Positions 1-8,168 of a stretch of DNA of 64,000 nt are shown one piece after another. The DNA lies in the NCBI RefSeq assembly GCF_001425745.1, contig NZ_LMDF01000011.1:154386-218385 (forward strand). The letters are read 5' to 3'. Position 1 is the first letter of the stretch. Each line of letters starts with the position of its first letter. Under the pieces are notes generated by a model. That model was given only the letters and a program-made list of their open reading frames with translations. It did no database searches and was not told the DNA's origin. The stretch comes from Caulobacter sp. Root343 (lineage in GTDB: Bacteria; Pseudomonadota; Alphaproteobacteria; Caulobacterales; Caulobacteraceae). The position numbers were made by a program, and so were the translations under genes.

Positions 1-3
1 CGC

Positions 4-438
4 CTAAGCCGCCGAGGCCGACGCCACCAAACTTCCAGGCTGGTCGCCCGTCGCGAACGGCAGGCCTTCGGAGTGCCAGCCCGTGATCCCGCCGATCATC
101 AGCTTCACCGGCCGCCCCAGCTGGGCCAGCTTCAGCGCCGCGCGGTCGGCGCCGTTGCAGTGCGGGCCTGCGCAATAGACGACGAACAGGGTGTCGGCCG
201 GCCATTGCGCCAGGCGCTCGGCATTGATCTCGGCGTGGCGCAGGTGGATGGCGCCGGGCACGTGCCGGCGGGCATAGGCTTCGGGCTGGCCGACGACGTG
301 CAGCAGCACGAAGTCGACCTCGCCCGCCCGCAGGGCCGCGGCGACGTCGGCGCAGTCGGTCTCCAGCGACAGGCGCGCGGCGAAGTGGGCGGCGGCGACT
401 TGGGCGGACGCGGCGGGGATTTCGGATACAAAGCTCAT
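4..438 (-). CDS. Rhodanese-like sulfurtransferase domain protein
   Basis: A single rhodanese domain of 144 residues, the size of small single-domain sulfurtransferases. The active-site loop reads YCAGPHCNGADRAA, with the expected nucleophilic Cys at about residue 89 and a second Cys five residues later. Before it lies the usual HVPGAIHLRHAEI region. There is no signal peptide, so it should be cytosolic. Such proteins move sulfane sulfur or act in thiol/cyanide stress; the substrate cannot be read from sequence. It is transcribed divergently from a GlxA/AraC-type activator 86 bp away, with a perfect 7-bp inverted repeat between them, so that regulator may control it (inference). The upstream partner on this strand lies outside the window. 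Confidence 0.9.
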   Translation of the reverse strand: MSFVSEIPAASAQVAAAHFAARLSLETDCADVAAALRAGEVDFVLLHVVGQPEAYARRHVPGAIHLRHAEINAERLAQWPADTLFVVYCAGPHCNGADRAALKLAQLGRPVKLMIGGITGWHSEGLPFATGDQPGSLVASASAA

Positions 439-478
439 GACGGCCTCCGTGGATGACGGCGGCAGACTTGCCCCACGG

Positions 479-500
479 GGCCTGCCCGCGTTAGCAGGCC
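479..500. promoter_or_regulatory. Inverted repeat between rhodanese and GlxA-type regulator
   Basis: GGCCTGC and GCAGGCC form a perfect 7-bp inverted repeat with an 8-nt spacer. It sits midway in the 86-bp gap between the divergent rhodanese and GlxA/AraC genes, 25 bp before the regulator's ATG. A site for the adjacent regulator is the simplest reading, but no binding evidence exists and short GC palindromes are common in such DNA. Confidence 0.35.
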
Positions 501-524
501 AGACCGACAGCGACCGTAAAGATC

Positions 525-1493
525 ATGCCAAACCCTCCACCCAAGGGCCGCCTCGTCGTCGCCCTGGCCTATGACGGCCTCTGCACCTTCGAATACGGGG
601 TGGCGGTGGAGCTGTTCGCCCTGCCCCGGCCGGAGATGGGACCGGACTGGTACCGCTTCGCCACCGCCGCCGTGGAGCCGGGCGAGCTGAGGGGCTTGGG
701 CGGCGTGCGGGTCGTCGGCGACGGCGGGTTGGAGCTTCTGGAGCAGGCCAGCATCATCGTCGCGCCGGGCTGGCGTGGCCCGGACGCGCCCGTGCCGCCG
801 CCCCTGGTCGAGGCCCTGCTGGCGGCCAACGCCCGCGGCGCGCAGCTGATGTCGATCTGCTCGGGCGTCTTCGTCCTGGCCGCCACCGGCCTGTTGGACG
901 GCCGCCGGGCCACCACCCACTGGCGCCATGCCGACGCCCTGCGCGCACGGCATCCGGCGATCACCGTCGAGCCGGACCTGCTGTATATCGACGAAGGGGA
1001 TGTGATGACCTCGGCCGGCAGCGCGGCCGGCATCGACCTGGGCCTGCACCTGATCCGCCGCGACTTCGGGCCAGAAGCGGCCAACAGCGTCGCCCGCCGC
1101 CTGGTGACGCCGCCACACCGCGACGGCGGTCAGGCCCAGTTCGTTCAGCGGCCGGTGCCTGTCATCCACGAAGCCTCGCGGCTGGGGCCGATCCTCGACC
1201 GAATGCGTGCTGACCTGTCGGGCGCCCACACGATCAAGGCTCTGGCCGACACGGCCGGCATGAGCGAGCGGACCTTCCTGCGGCGGTTCGAGGCCGCCAC
1301 CGGCGACACCCCGGCCCGCTGGCTGCTGGCCGAGCGGCTGAACCGGGCGCGGGACCTGCTGGAGACCTCGACGGCCGGAATCGCCCAGGTGGCCGAGGCG
1401 GTGGGCCTGGGCGCGCCGGCCCTGCGGCATCACTTCCGCCGCCAGTTCTCGACCACGCCCGGCGCCTATCGCGCCAAGTTCTCGCGCGGCTAG
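525..1493 (+). CDS. GlxA-family transcriptional regulator (DJ-1/PfpI + AraC HTH)
   Basis: 322 residues, the usual length of FtrA/GlxA-type activators. Residues about 10-190 form a DJ-1/PfpI-like domain with a nucleophile-elbow Cys in SICSGVF (about C112). Residues about 235-320 carry two AraC helix-turn-helix motifs (LADTAGMSERTFLRRFEAAT, then IAQVAEAVGLGAPALRHHF). In this family the DJ-1 part senses a ligand and is not known to be an enzyme. The start is the ATG at 525, which leaves a short leader after the divergent rhodanese gene. The likely target is that neighbour, but this is inference. The stop overlaps the end of the convergent HxlR gene by 4 nt. Confidence 0.92.
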   Translation: MPNPPPKGRLVVALAYDGLCTFEYGVAVELFALPRPEMGPDWYRFATAAVEPGELRGLGGVRVVGDGGLELLEQASIIVAPGWRGPDAPVPPPLVEALLAANARGAQLMSICSGVFVLAATGLLDGRRATTHWRHADALRARHPAITVEPDLLYIDEGDVMTSAGSAAGIDLGLHLIRRDFGPEAANSVARRLVTPPHRDGGQAQFVQRPVPVIHEASRLGPILDRMRADLSGAHTIKALADTAGMSERTFLRRFEAATGDTPARWLLAERLNRARDLLETSTAGIAQVAEAVGLGAPALRHHFRRQFSTTPGAYRAKFSRG

Positions 1494-1930
1494 GGGATAA
1501 GCGAATAGGCCGCCCGATCCGCTTCACTCCAGTGCGGCAGGATCCGGTCGAGATTGAGCTCGATCCAGTCGGCCAGGCCGCGCACCCGCTCGGCCACCTC
1601 CACGCCTGTCGGCGTAAGGCTGTATTCCACGTGCGGCGGCACGACCTGGAACGCCACGCGCTTGACGAAACCGTCGCCCTCCAGCTGCTGCAGGGTCTGG
1701 GCCAGCATCCGCTCGCTGACGCCGCCGATACGTCGTCGCAAGGCGCTGAACCGGCAGGTTCGCGTCTCCAGCGCCATCAGCACCAGCACGCCCCAGCGGC
1801 TGGTGACGTGGTTGAGCACCTGGCGTGACGGACAGCCGGCGGCCATCAGGTCGCCGCGCTCCACCCGTTCGGAAAGCGCGATCGGCGGCGCGGCGGCGAT
1901 TTCGAGATCTTCTTCCATACTTACATTCAT
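1490..1930 (-). CDS. HxlR-family transcriptional regulator (YtfH-like)
   Basis: 146 residues with the HxlR winged-helix core: a CPSRQVLNHVTSRWGVLVL opening with the family's N-terminal Cys, then FSALRRRIGGVSERMLAQTLQQLE as recognition region and a wing in VEYSLTPTG. HxlR proteins bind promoters as dimers and often respond to electrophiles through that Cys. It lies divergent from a QorB-like quinone reductase, the same arrangement as E. coli ytfH-ytfG, so autoregulation plus control of the reductase is likely. The first ATG is used here; the next in-frame ATG, four codons in, is equally possible. Confidence 0.9.
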   Translation of the reverse strand: MNVSMEEDLEIAAAPPIALSERVERGDLMAAGCPSRQVLNHVTSRWGVLVLMALETRTCRFSALRRRIGGVSERMLAQTLQQLEGDGFVKRVAFQVVPPHVEYSLTPTGVEVAERVRGLADWIELNLDRILPHWSEADRAAYSLIP

Positions 1931-1992
1931 GTACGTACTTACGAAAAGTAAGCAAGAGCCCTAGATCGCATCCGTCATCACGGAGAACGATC

Positions 1993-2847
1993 ATGACCAT
2001 CGCCATCACGGGCGCGACCGGCCAGTTGGGCCGCCTCGTCATCGAGAAGCTGAAGGCTCGCGTCCCCGCCGGCGAGATCATCGCCCTGGCGCGCGATCCG
2101 GCCAAGGCGGCCGACCTGGGCGTCACGGTTCGAACGGCCGACTACGGCGATCCCGATACCCTGGCGGCCGCGTTGCGCGGCGTCGACACGCTGTTGCTGA
2201 TCTCGGGCAACGCGGTCGGCCAGCGTGTCCCGCAGCATCGCAACGTGATCGAGGCCGCCAAGGCCGCCGGCGTCAAGCGCATCGTCTATACCAGCGTCCT
2301 GCGCGCCGACACCTCGCCCCTGGCGCTCGCCGAGGAGCACAAGGCCACCGAGGAACTGATCGAGGCCTCGGGCCTGACCTACGCCTTCCTGCGCAACGGC
2401 TGGTACACCGAGAACTACACCGGCGCCCTGCCGGGCGCGATCGCGGCGGGCGCGCTGATCGGCGCCTCCGGCCAGGGCCGGATCTCCGCCGCGACGCGCG
2501 AGGACTACGCCGAGGCCGCCGCCGTCGTGTTGGCCACGCCGGACCAGGAGAACCGGATCTACGAACTGGCCGGCGACACGGCCTTCACCGGCGCGGACCT
2601 GGCCGCCGAGGTGTCGCGCCAGGCCGGCGAGACCCTGCCCTATAACGACCTGCCCGAGGCCGAATACGCGCGGATCCTGGAGAGCTTCGGCCTGCCCGGT
2701 CCGTACGCGGCGATTATCGCCCAGTCGGACGCCTCCGCCGCCCGCGGCGCGCTGTTCGACGACGGCCGCCAGCTGTCGACCCTGATCGGTCGCCCGACCG
2801 CGCCGCTGTCGACGGTGGTGGCGGCGGCGCTGAAGGCCGCGACCTAA
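1993..2847 (+). CDS. qorB: NAD(P)H-dependent quinone oxidoreductase-like (QorB/YtfG, NmrA family)
   Basis: 284 residues from the ATG at 1993, preceded by GGAGAACG as ribosome binding site. The N-terminus holds the Rossmann motif ITGATGQLG. Residues about 60-120 continue the NmrA/atypical-SDR pattern (GVDTLLLIS, IVYTSVL), and there is no YxxxK catalytic pair typical of classical SDRs. QorB reduces quinones by two electrons with NADPH. The divergent HxlR regulator matches the known ytfG-ytfH pairing and suggests induction by quinones or electrophiles. An open frame extends upstream of 1993 but runs into the regulator's promoter, so I rejected the longer start. Confidence 0.88.
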   Translation: MTIAITGATGQLGRLVIEKLKARVPAGEIIALARDPAKAADLGVTVRTADYGDPDTLAAALRGVDTLLLISGNAVGQRVPQHRNVIEAAKAAGVKRIVYTSVLRADTSPLALAEEHKATEELIEASGLTYAFLRNGWYTENYTGALPGAIAAGALIGASGQGRISAATREDYAEAAAVVLATPDQENRIYELAGDTAFTGADLAAEVSRQAGETLPYNDLPEAEYARILESFGLPGPYAAIIAQSDASAARGALFDDGRQLSTLIGRPTAPLSTVVAAALKAAT

Positions 2848-2917
2848 GCGCGACGAAGCTGTGGGCGGCGGGAGAAACCCTCTCGCCAAGCCCGCCCGGC
2901 TTTGCCAAGCACCGGGG

Positions 2918-3397
2918 ATGAACCTCGTCGGCTATTATCGCGTGCCCCCGGTGCGCGGCGTCTTCTTCAGCCCCGCCCAGGAGGAGCGCCTGCTGCTGAT
3001 GGGCTGCCAGGAGGTGTTCAGCGACCGCTGCCTGCCGGCCGGCGTGGTCCGGCCGGGCCTGGATCGCGCCTTGGCCGCGCTGGAGGACGGCGGGACCCTG
3101 GCCGTGCTCAGCCTGCACGCCCTGGCGGGCACGATGGTCGACCTGCTGGAGGTAGCGCGGGGACTAAAGGCGCGCGGCCTGCATCTGGTGGTGGCCCAGC
3201 CGGAGATCGACACCCGCGCCGACGCCGCCTTCTTCGAGGCCTGCCAGACGCTGGCCAGCTTCAACGGCGAACGGGCCCTGGTCCGGGCGGCCGAGGCGTC
3301 GCTGGTCGCCAACGGCGTCCGAGGCGGCGGCCTGCAAGGGCTGAAGGCGGCGGCGACGCCGGAACCCGACGCGCCGCCGTCCTCGGAGGACGACTAG
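2918..3397 (+). CDS. Serine-recombinase-fold protein lacking catalytic residues
   Basis: 159 residues from the ATG at 2918; a GTG at 2861 would add an unconserved extension. The layout follows the resolvase N-terminal domain: VGYYRVP where recombinases have GYARVS, then MGCQEVFSD, RPGLDRALAALEDGGTLAVLSL, IDTRADAAFFE and FNGERALVRAA. The nucleophilic Ser is Pro (about residue 10), and the KLDRLGRS segment with two catalytic Arg reads SLHALAG. No helix-turn-helix DNA-binding domain follows; the protein ends in a short acidic tail. It therefore cannot recombine DNA by the known mechanism. The role is unknown: possibly a structural or regulatory derivative, or a decayed relic with an intact frame. 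Confidence 0.7.
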   Translation: MNLVGYYRVPPVRGVFFSPAQEERLLLMGCQEVFSDRCLPAGVVRPGLDRALAALEDGGTLAVLSLHALAGTMVDLLEVARGLKARGLHLVVAQPEIDTRADAAFFEACQTLASFNGERALVRAAEASLVANGVRGGGLQGLKAAATPEPDAPPSSEDD

Positions 3398-4155
3398 ACC
3401 TTCAGCCGGTAGCCCGTCTTGAAGATCCACGCGACGGCGGTCAGGCAGACGGCCAGGAACACGGCGGTCATGCCCAGGCTGACGCCGACGCCCACGTCGG
3501 AGCGGCCGTAGAAGCTCCAGCGGAAGCCGCTGATCAGATAGACCACCGGGTTGAACAGGGTGATCTTCTGCCAGATCGGCGGCAGCATCTTGATCGAGTA
3601 GAAGCTGCCGCCCAGGAAGGTCAGCGGCGTCACCACCAGCAGGGGGACGATCTGCAGCTTCTGGAAGTCGTCGGCCCAGACCCCGATGATGAAGCCGAAC
3701 AGGCTGAAGGTGATCGAGGTCAAAACCAGGAACAGCAGCATCACGAACGGATGGGCGATCTCGAACGGCACGAAGATCCGGGCCGTGGCCAGGATCAGCA
3801 GGCCCAGGCAGATCGACTTGGTCGCCGCCGCCCCGACATAGCCGGTCACCGCCTCGATCCAGGCCACGGGGGCCGAGAGCAGCTCGTAGATCGTGCCGGC
3901 CCACTTGGGCATGTAGATGCCGAACGAGGCGTTGGAGATGCTCTCGCCCAGCAGCGACAGCATGATCAGGCCCGGCACGATGAAGGCGCCGTAGCTGACC
4001 CCGTCGATGGCCTGCATGCGCGAGCCGATCGCCGAGCCGAACACCACGAAATAGAGGCTGGTCGACAGCACCGGCGAGACGACGCTCTGGGCCAGGGTGC
4101 GGAACCAGCGCGCCATCTCGAAGCGGTAGATGGCCTTGATCGCGAACAGGTTCAT
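3394..4155 (-). CDS. ABC-2 type transporter permease (YadH-like)
   Basis: 253 residues with about six hydrophobic segments and the ABC2_membrane pattern, including the conserved C-terminal block PLTFLGGSFYSIKMLP and NPVVYLISGFRWSF. The size and motif match YadH/NodJ-type export permeases. Its ATG overlaps the stop of the ATPase gene by 4 nt (ATGA), so the two are translationally coupled and form one exporter in the inner membrane. The substrate is not evident. The end overlaps the convergent recombinase-fold gene by 4 nt. Confidence 0.93.
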   Translation of the reverse strand: MNLFAIKAIYRFEMARWFRTLAQSVVSPVLSTSLYFVVFGSAIGSRMQAIDGVSYGAFIVPGLIMLSLLGESISNASFGIYMPKWAGTIYELLSAPVAWIEAVTGYVGAAATKSICLGLLILATARIFVPFEIAHPFVMLLFLVLTSITFSLFGFIIGVWADDFQKLQIVPLLVVTPLTFLGGSFYSIKMLPPIWQKITLFNPVVYLISGFRWSFYGRSDVGVGVSLGMTAVFLAVCLTAVAWIFKTGYRLKV

Positions 4156-5078
4156 TGCGGGGCCCTCACCAGGCTGACGAAGATGTCCTCCAGCGAGCTC
4201 TGGTCGGTCTTCAGGTCCTTGAATTCGACGCCGTGCTCGGCGAGGCGCTTGAGGAGGTCGGCGATGCCGGTGTCCTCGGCCTGGGCGTCGAAGGTGTAGA
4301 CGAGGTCGGCGCCGTCATTGGCCAGGCTCAGCGACGGCTGGTTCAGGCCGGCCGGCAGGGCCGTCAGCGGCTCGCGCAGGTGCACGGTCAGCTGCTTCTT
4401 GCCCAGCTTGCGCATCAGGACCGACTTGTCCTCGACCAGGATGATCTCGCCCTTGTTGATCACCCCGATCCGGTCGGCCATCTCCTCGGCCTCCTCGATA
4501 TAGTGGGTGGTCAGGATGATGGTGACGCCGTTCGCGCGGAGCTGGCGGACCATCTCCCACATGTCGCGGCGCAGCTCGACGTCGACGCCGGCGGTCGGCT
4601 CGTCCAGGAAGAGGATGGTCGGCTCGTGGCTCAGGGCCTTGGCGATCATCACCCGGCGCTTCATGCCGCCGGACAGGGCCATGATCTTGCTGTCCTTCTT
4701 GTCCCACAAGGACAGGTCGCGAAGGATCTTCTCGATCAGGGCGTCGTTGGCCGGCTTGCCGAACAGGCCGCGCGAGAAGCGCACCGTGGCCCAGACGGTC
4801 TCGAAGGCGTCGGTGTGCAGCTCCTGCGGCACCAAGCCGATCTTGGTCCGGGCGGCGCGATAGTCGCGCACCACGTCGTGGCCGTCGGCCAGGATCGTGC
4901 CCTGGCTAGGATTGACGATGCCGCAGATGATGCTGATCAGCGTGGTCTTGCCCGCCCCGTTCGGGCCCAGCAACGCGAAGATCTCGCCCTGCTTGATGTC
5001 GAGGTCGATCGTCTTCAGGGCCTGGTGGCCCGACGCATAGGTCTTGGTCAGACCCTTCACCGAAATGATGGAGGTCAC
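4152..5078 (-). CDS. ABC transporter ATP-binding protein (YadG-like)
   Basis: 308 residues. Walker A is GPNGAGKTT (about 38-46), the signature LSGGMKRR (about 138), Walker B ILFLDEP and the switch His in TTHYIEEAEE. The roughly 80-residue C-terminal extension after the nucleotide-binding domain is typical of DrrA/YadG/CcmA-like exporters. Translation starts at a GTG preceded by GGGGAGAG. It pairs with the overlapping downstream ABC-2 permease. A hairpin lies 15 nt upstream of the start codon and may shape translation or transcription. Confidence 0.93.
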   Translation of the reverse strand: MTSIISVKGLTKTYASGHQALKTIDLDIKQGEIFALLGPNGAGKTTLISIICGIVNPSQGTILADGHDVVRDYRAARTKIGLVPQELHTDAFETVWATVRFSRGLFGKPANDALIEKILRDLSLWDKKDSKIMALSGGMKRRVMIAKALSHEPTILFLDEPTAGVDVELRRDMWEMVRQLRANGVTIILTTHYIEEAEEMADRIGVINKGEIILVEDKSVLMRKLGKKQLTVHLREPLTALPAGLNQPSLSLANDGADLVYTFDAQAEDTGIADLLKRLAEHGVEFKDLKTDQSSLEDIFVSLVRAPQ

Positions 5079-5092
5079 GCGCTCTCCCCTAG

Positions 5093-5114
5093 GCGCGATG
5101 TCGAGGCATCGCGC
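5093..5114 (-). promoter_or_regulatory. Stem-loop in the leader of the ABC exporter operon
   Basis: GCGCGATG and CATCGCGC form a perfect 8-bp stem with a 6-nt loop, directly upstream of the GGGGAGAG ribosome binding site and GTG start of the ATPase gene. It could be an operator or an mRNA hairpin in the 5' leader. There is no T-run, so it is not an intrinsic terminator. Confidence 0.4.
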
Positions 5115-5207
5115 GTCCTCTGCAGAAACATGGCTTATTCGCGCCTCAAATGGTGTGGTTCAGCCGGGATAACAGGGGCGTGGCGCGAACTTGTCAGCAG
5201 AGGGCCG

Positions 5208-5669
5208 TCAGGTGGGGACCTTGCGCACCTTCAGCACCGCGCCGTCGACCCCGATCACGACCACCTCCTGGCTGATCGCCGGGATCGGCTCCTCGGTCTC
5301 GGCGGCCCAGTCCTTGCCGTCGACGAACACCCGGCCCCGGCCCTGCTCGAAGGTCGAGAGCACCTGGCCGCGCTGGCCGATCAGGCGCTGAAGCGGATCG
5401 TTGAGATCGGGACTGTTCGGCTCCAGCACCGGCCGCAGGAAGCGCCGCGCCAGATAGGTGGTGGCGATGGTCAGGACCGCGAACAGGCCTAGCTCGATCA
5501 CCAGGCCCGGATGCAGCGCCTGGGCGACCAGGGCGACGATGAAGGCGCTGGCGGCCGGCCATAGCAGCCAGCCGCTGCCCGTGCCGACCTCGATGGCCAG
5601 AAACAGGGCCGCGACCGCCAGCCACAGCCAGAGCGGATGCATCGCGTAGAAGCCTCCCAGGGCGTCCAT
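5208..5669 (-). CDS. NfeD-family membrane protein (short form)
   Basis: 153 residues. Three or four hydrophobic segments occupy residues about 10-75, followed by an NfeD-type OB-fold domain with LIGQRGQVLSTFEQGRGRVFVDGKDWAAET. Short NfeD proteins partner SPFH/stomatin proteins in the membrane, and here the gene begins 3 nt after the stop of an SPFH gene on the same strand, as expected for that pair. The likely role is scaffolding or quality control of membrane domains (family knowledge). It has no ClpP-like protease domain, unlike long NfeD. Confidence 0.92.
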   Translation of the reverse strand: MDALGGFYAMHPLWLWLAVAALFLAIEVGTGSGWLLWPAASAFIVALVAQALHPGLVIELGLFAVLTIATTYLARRFLRPVLEPNSPDLNDPLQRLIGQRGQVLSTFEQGRGRVFVDGKDWAAETEEPIPAISQEVVVIGVDGAVLKVRKVPT

Positions 5670-5672
5670 GGA

Positions 5673-6635
5673 TCAGGCTCCGCGCTTGCCGCCGGTCGGC
5701 GTGCTGGTTGTCGCGGCGCGCTGCGTGTCAGAGCCGAGGCTCTTGATCAGCTCGCTGACGCCGGCGACCGTTCCGGTCAGGCCGGCGAAGTCGGCGGGCA
5801 CGATCACGGTCTTCTGCTGCGGGCTGCGGGCCAGCTCGCCAAACGCCTCGACGTATTTCTGGGCGATGAAGTAGTTGATCGCGTTGACGTCGCCCTTCGA
5901 AATGGCCTCCGAGACGAAGGCGGTCGCCTTGGCCTCGGCCTCGGCTTCCCGCTCGCGGGCCTCGGCGTCGCGGAAGGCGGCCTCGCGGCGGCCCTCGGCC
6001 TGCAGGATGGCCGACTGCTTCTGGCCCTCGGCGCGGGCGATCTGCGACTGCTTCTCGCCCTCGGCCTCGGTGACCACCGCGCGCTTCTCGCGCTCGGCCT
6101 TCATCTGACGGGCCATGGCGTTGGTGATGTCCGGCGGCGGCGTCAGGTCCTTGATCTCGATCCGCGCCACCTTCACGCCCCAGGGGCCGGTGGCGTGGTC
6201 GATGGTCGACAGCAGCCGGGTGTTGATGGCGTCCCGCTGGCTCAGCACCTCGTCCAGCTCCATCGAGCCCACGACGGTGCGCAGGTTGGTCTGGGCCAGC
6301 TGGGTGATGGCGTAGATCAGGTTGTCGACGCGATAGGCGGCCGCGGCGGCGTCCATCACCTGGATGAAGACGATCGCGTCGACCTTCACCGACACGTTGT
6401 CCTTGGTGATGACCTCCTGCTGCGGGACGTCCAGCACCTGTTCCATCATGTTGACCCGCCGGCCGATCGTCTCGACGAACGGGGTCAGGATGCTGATGCC
6501 GGGCTTCAGGGTCCGGGTGTAGCGGCCGAACCGCTCGACGGTGAATTCGCGCCCCTGAGGCACGATCTTGATCACACTGATCACCAGCACGAAGGCCAGG
6601 ATCAGCAGCACCAGAACGACGATCGACGTACCCAA
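5673..6635 (-). CDS. qmcA: SPFH/Band 7 protein, paraslipin (QmcA-like)
   Basis: 320 residues: an N-terminal membrane anchor (about 3-24), an SPFH domain beginning VPQGREFTVERFGRYTRTLKPG, then an Ala/Glu-rich coiled coil (about 190-240, repeated EGEKQSQIARAEGQKQ-type heptads) and the paraslipin C-terminus ending near FAGLTGTVAGVSELIKSLG. Members oligomerise into membrane cages that regulate FtsH-type proteolysis. It is the upstream partner of the short NfeD gene. Length and domain order match E. coli QmcA. The symbol is by similarity only. Confidence 0.92.
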   Translation of the reverse strand: MGTSIVVLVLLILAFVLVISVIKIVPQGREFTVERFGRYTRTLKPGISILTPFVETIGRRVNMMEQVLDVPQQEVITKDNVSVKVDAIVFIQVMDAAAAAYRVDNLIYAITQLAQTNLRTVVGSMELDEVLSQRDAINTRLLSTIDHATGPWGVKVARIEIKDLTPPPDITNAMARQMKAEREKRAVVTEAEGEKQSQIARAEGQKQSAILQAEGRREAAFRDAEAREREAEAEAKATAFVSEAISKGDVNAINYFIAQKYVEAFGELARSPQQKTVIVPADFAGLTGTVAGVSELIKSLGSDTQRAATTSTPTGGKRGA

Positions 6636-6668
6636 GACGCCCTCCCCTCACAAACCTTGTGGTTGAGG

Positions 6669-7127
6669 TTAGCGCGCCCCTTCGCCTTCCGCCACGGAAT
6701 CCGGCGCCGGATCGGCATGGCGGGCCGGACGCATCGACTGCGACAGCTTCCGGGCCAGGGCCTGGCCCTTGCGCGCGGCCTGCTGCTCGGCCTTGTGGCT
6801 GGACTCGTCACAGATCGGATATTCGCTGCGGCGGGCGGCGAAGCCGGTGTTGAACCGCTCGCGCAGCTGGACGTCGAAGGCCTGGTCGGCCTGTTCGACC
6901 TCGGTCAGCCGCACCATGCGGGCGCGCCAGTACTGGTCGCCCTCGCCTTCGCAGGCCTGGCGCAGGGCATGGCTCTCGCCCAGCGTATAGGCGAGGTCCA
7001 GCAGGCGCTGGCGCTCGCCGGCGTCCCGCTCCTGGGCCAAGGCCACGGGGGCCCAAGCCACAGAGACCAGGACGGAAGAGGCGACGAGGGCGGCCAGGGC
7101 GACGCCGATGGGGAACGGACGCGACAT
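6669..7127 (-). CDS. Secreted TIGR02301-type alphaproteobacterial protein
   Basis: 152 residues beginning with a signal peptide (hydrophobic core about 7-28, ending PVALAQ). The mature part shows LLDLAYTLGESHALRQAC, a GDQYWRARMVRL segment and YPICDESS, with two Cys likely forming a disulfide. This matches the pattern I know for the TIGR02301 family of small periplasmic proteins in alphaproteobacteria, function unknown. It lies 33 bp upstream of the SPFH-NfeD pair on the same strand and may share its transcript. Confidence 0.75.
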   Translation of the reverse strand: MSRPFPIGVALAALVASSVLVSVAWAPVALAQERDAGERQRLLDLAYTLGESHALRQACEGEGDQYWRARMVRLTEVEQADQAFDVQLRERFNTGFAARRSEYPICDESSHKAEQQAARKGQALARKLSQSMRPARHADPAPDSVAEGEGAR

Positions 7128-7304
7128 GGCGCTGTTATCGCCAAAGCCCGCCGCCCTGTCACGGCCCCGCGCCCAACGGGCGAGCGGCGGCGCTGGAAGC
7201 TTGGGGATAAAATGTCTCCCGGTGTCAAAAAAGCGTGGACGATAAAGGCCTTGCGATCACCACGGATCGGGCGTTCCCTGTGGATACTGCAAGGAGGTCT
7301 GCTC

Positions 7305-7514
7305 ATGACTGAGGTGCATTACGGCGTTGTGCGCGTCGGTGATCGCTGGTCCATCATCGGCGACAACCTGCGCTTCGGCGCCTACGAGACGCGCGGCGAA
7401 GCGCGCGCGGCGGCCCGCCGCCTGGCCGAACATCCGGCTGGCTTGGGCCTGTCGGTGATGCTGCACGAACAGCAAGACGACTGGGTGCTGCCCCGTCCGA
7501 TCGCGCTCAGCTGA
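7305..7514 (+). CDS. Small conserved hypothetical protein (69 aa)
   Basis: 69 residues from an ATG with a strong AAGGAGG at 7291-7297 and 7-nt spacing, which fixes the start. The sequence (VHYGVVRVGDRWSIIG, then YETRGEARAAARRLAEH, then DDWVLPRP) resembles small DUF2188-like soluble proteins with one beta sheet and one helix, but I do not recognise it securely. It has no signal or membrane segment and stands alone between genes on the other strand. Confidence 0.75.
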   Translation: MTEVHYGVVRVGDRWSIIGDNLRFGAYETRGEARAAARRLAEHPAGLGLSVMLHEQQDDWVLPRPIALS

Positions 7515-7517
7515 GGC

Positions 7518-8060
7518 TCAGCCCGCCTCCTCGAGCTCGTCGGGGCCGTACAGCCACGGCTTGACCACCCGCCACACCTGCAGCACCGAGGCGACCGCGC
7601 CGACGATCGAGGCGACGACCTGGAACGCCTGCCAGACGAAGCTGACCAGCGGATCCTCACCCAGCATGGCGACCAGCGGATAGATCAGGTTGCTGACCGC
7701 GATGCGGAACTCGGCATAGGCGCGGGAGTATTCGACCGACGCGCCGGCCAGGGCGGCCATGACCACCACCGCCAGGACCGGGGCCCACAGCAGCGGCAGG
7801 ATCAGTAGCAGGGCCAGGGCGGTGACCAGCGACTTGGTCGACAGGCCGACGTCCTTGGTCGCCGTGATCCCGACGCCCGCCACCACCGCCAGGCCCAGCA
7901 GGGCGAAGGCGGCCGGCAGGGCCAGGTCGGCGGTGTCGGCCAGAGGCAGGCGGGCGGCGAACACCGCCAGCGACATGACCGCCAGGGTCACGACGAACCC
8001 GCCCAGCCAGAGCGCGCCATACTGGCTGAGCCGCCGCCGCAGATGCCGTCTCGCGATCAT
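7518..8060 (-). CDS. Hypothetical membrane protein, four TM segments
   Basis: 180 residues: a basic N-terminus (RRHLRRRLSQ), hydrophobic segments at about 15-35, 48-65, 80-105 and 135-165, and a short acidic tail. I recognise no family motif. Basic residues before the first segment favour a cytoplasmic N-terminus. It is convergent with the 69-residue gene and divergent from the Crp/Fnr regulator at 8169, so that regulator may affect it. The function is unknown. Confidence 0.7.
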   Translation of the reverse strand: MIARRHLRRRLSQYGALWLGGFVVTLAVMSLAVFAARLPLADTADLALPAAFALLGLAVVAGVGITATKDVGLSTKSLVTALALLLILPLLWAPVLAVVVMAALAGASVEYSRAYAEFRIAVSNLIYPLVAMLGEDPLVSFVWQAFQVVASIVGAVASVLQVWRVVKPWLYGPDELEEAG

Positions 8061-8168
8061 CGCCGATCTCCCCTTCGTTTTGAGGGTGCTTCGGAAGACT
8101 CTCGCCGTCCACGGGAAACTAAGCCGTGCGCCGCGCGCTTAGACACACGAGCTTCACGGGAGATACGC

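Noticed and set aside
4155..7514. Long plus-strand frames antisense to the ABC exporter, NfeD and SPFH genes
   Set aside because: They have repetitive Arg/Gly/Ala/Leu composition, no ribosome binding site and no motif, as expected for antisense frames in GC-rich DNA.
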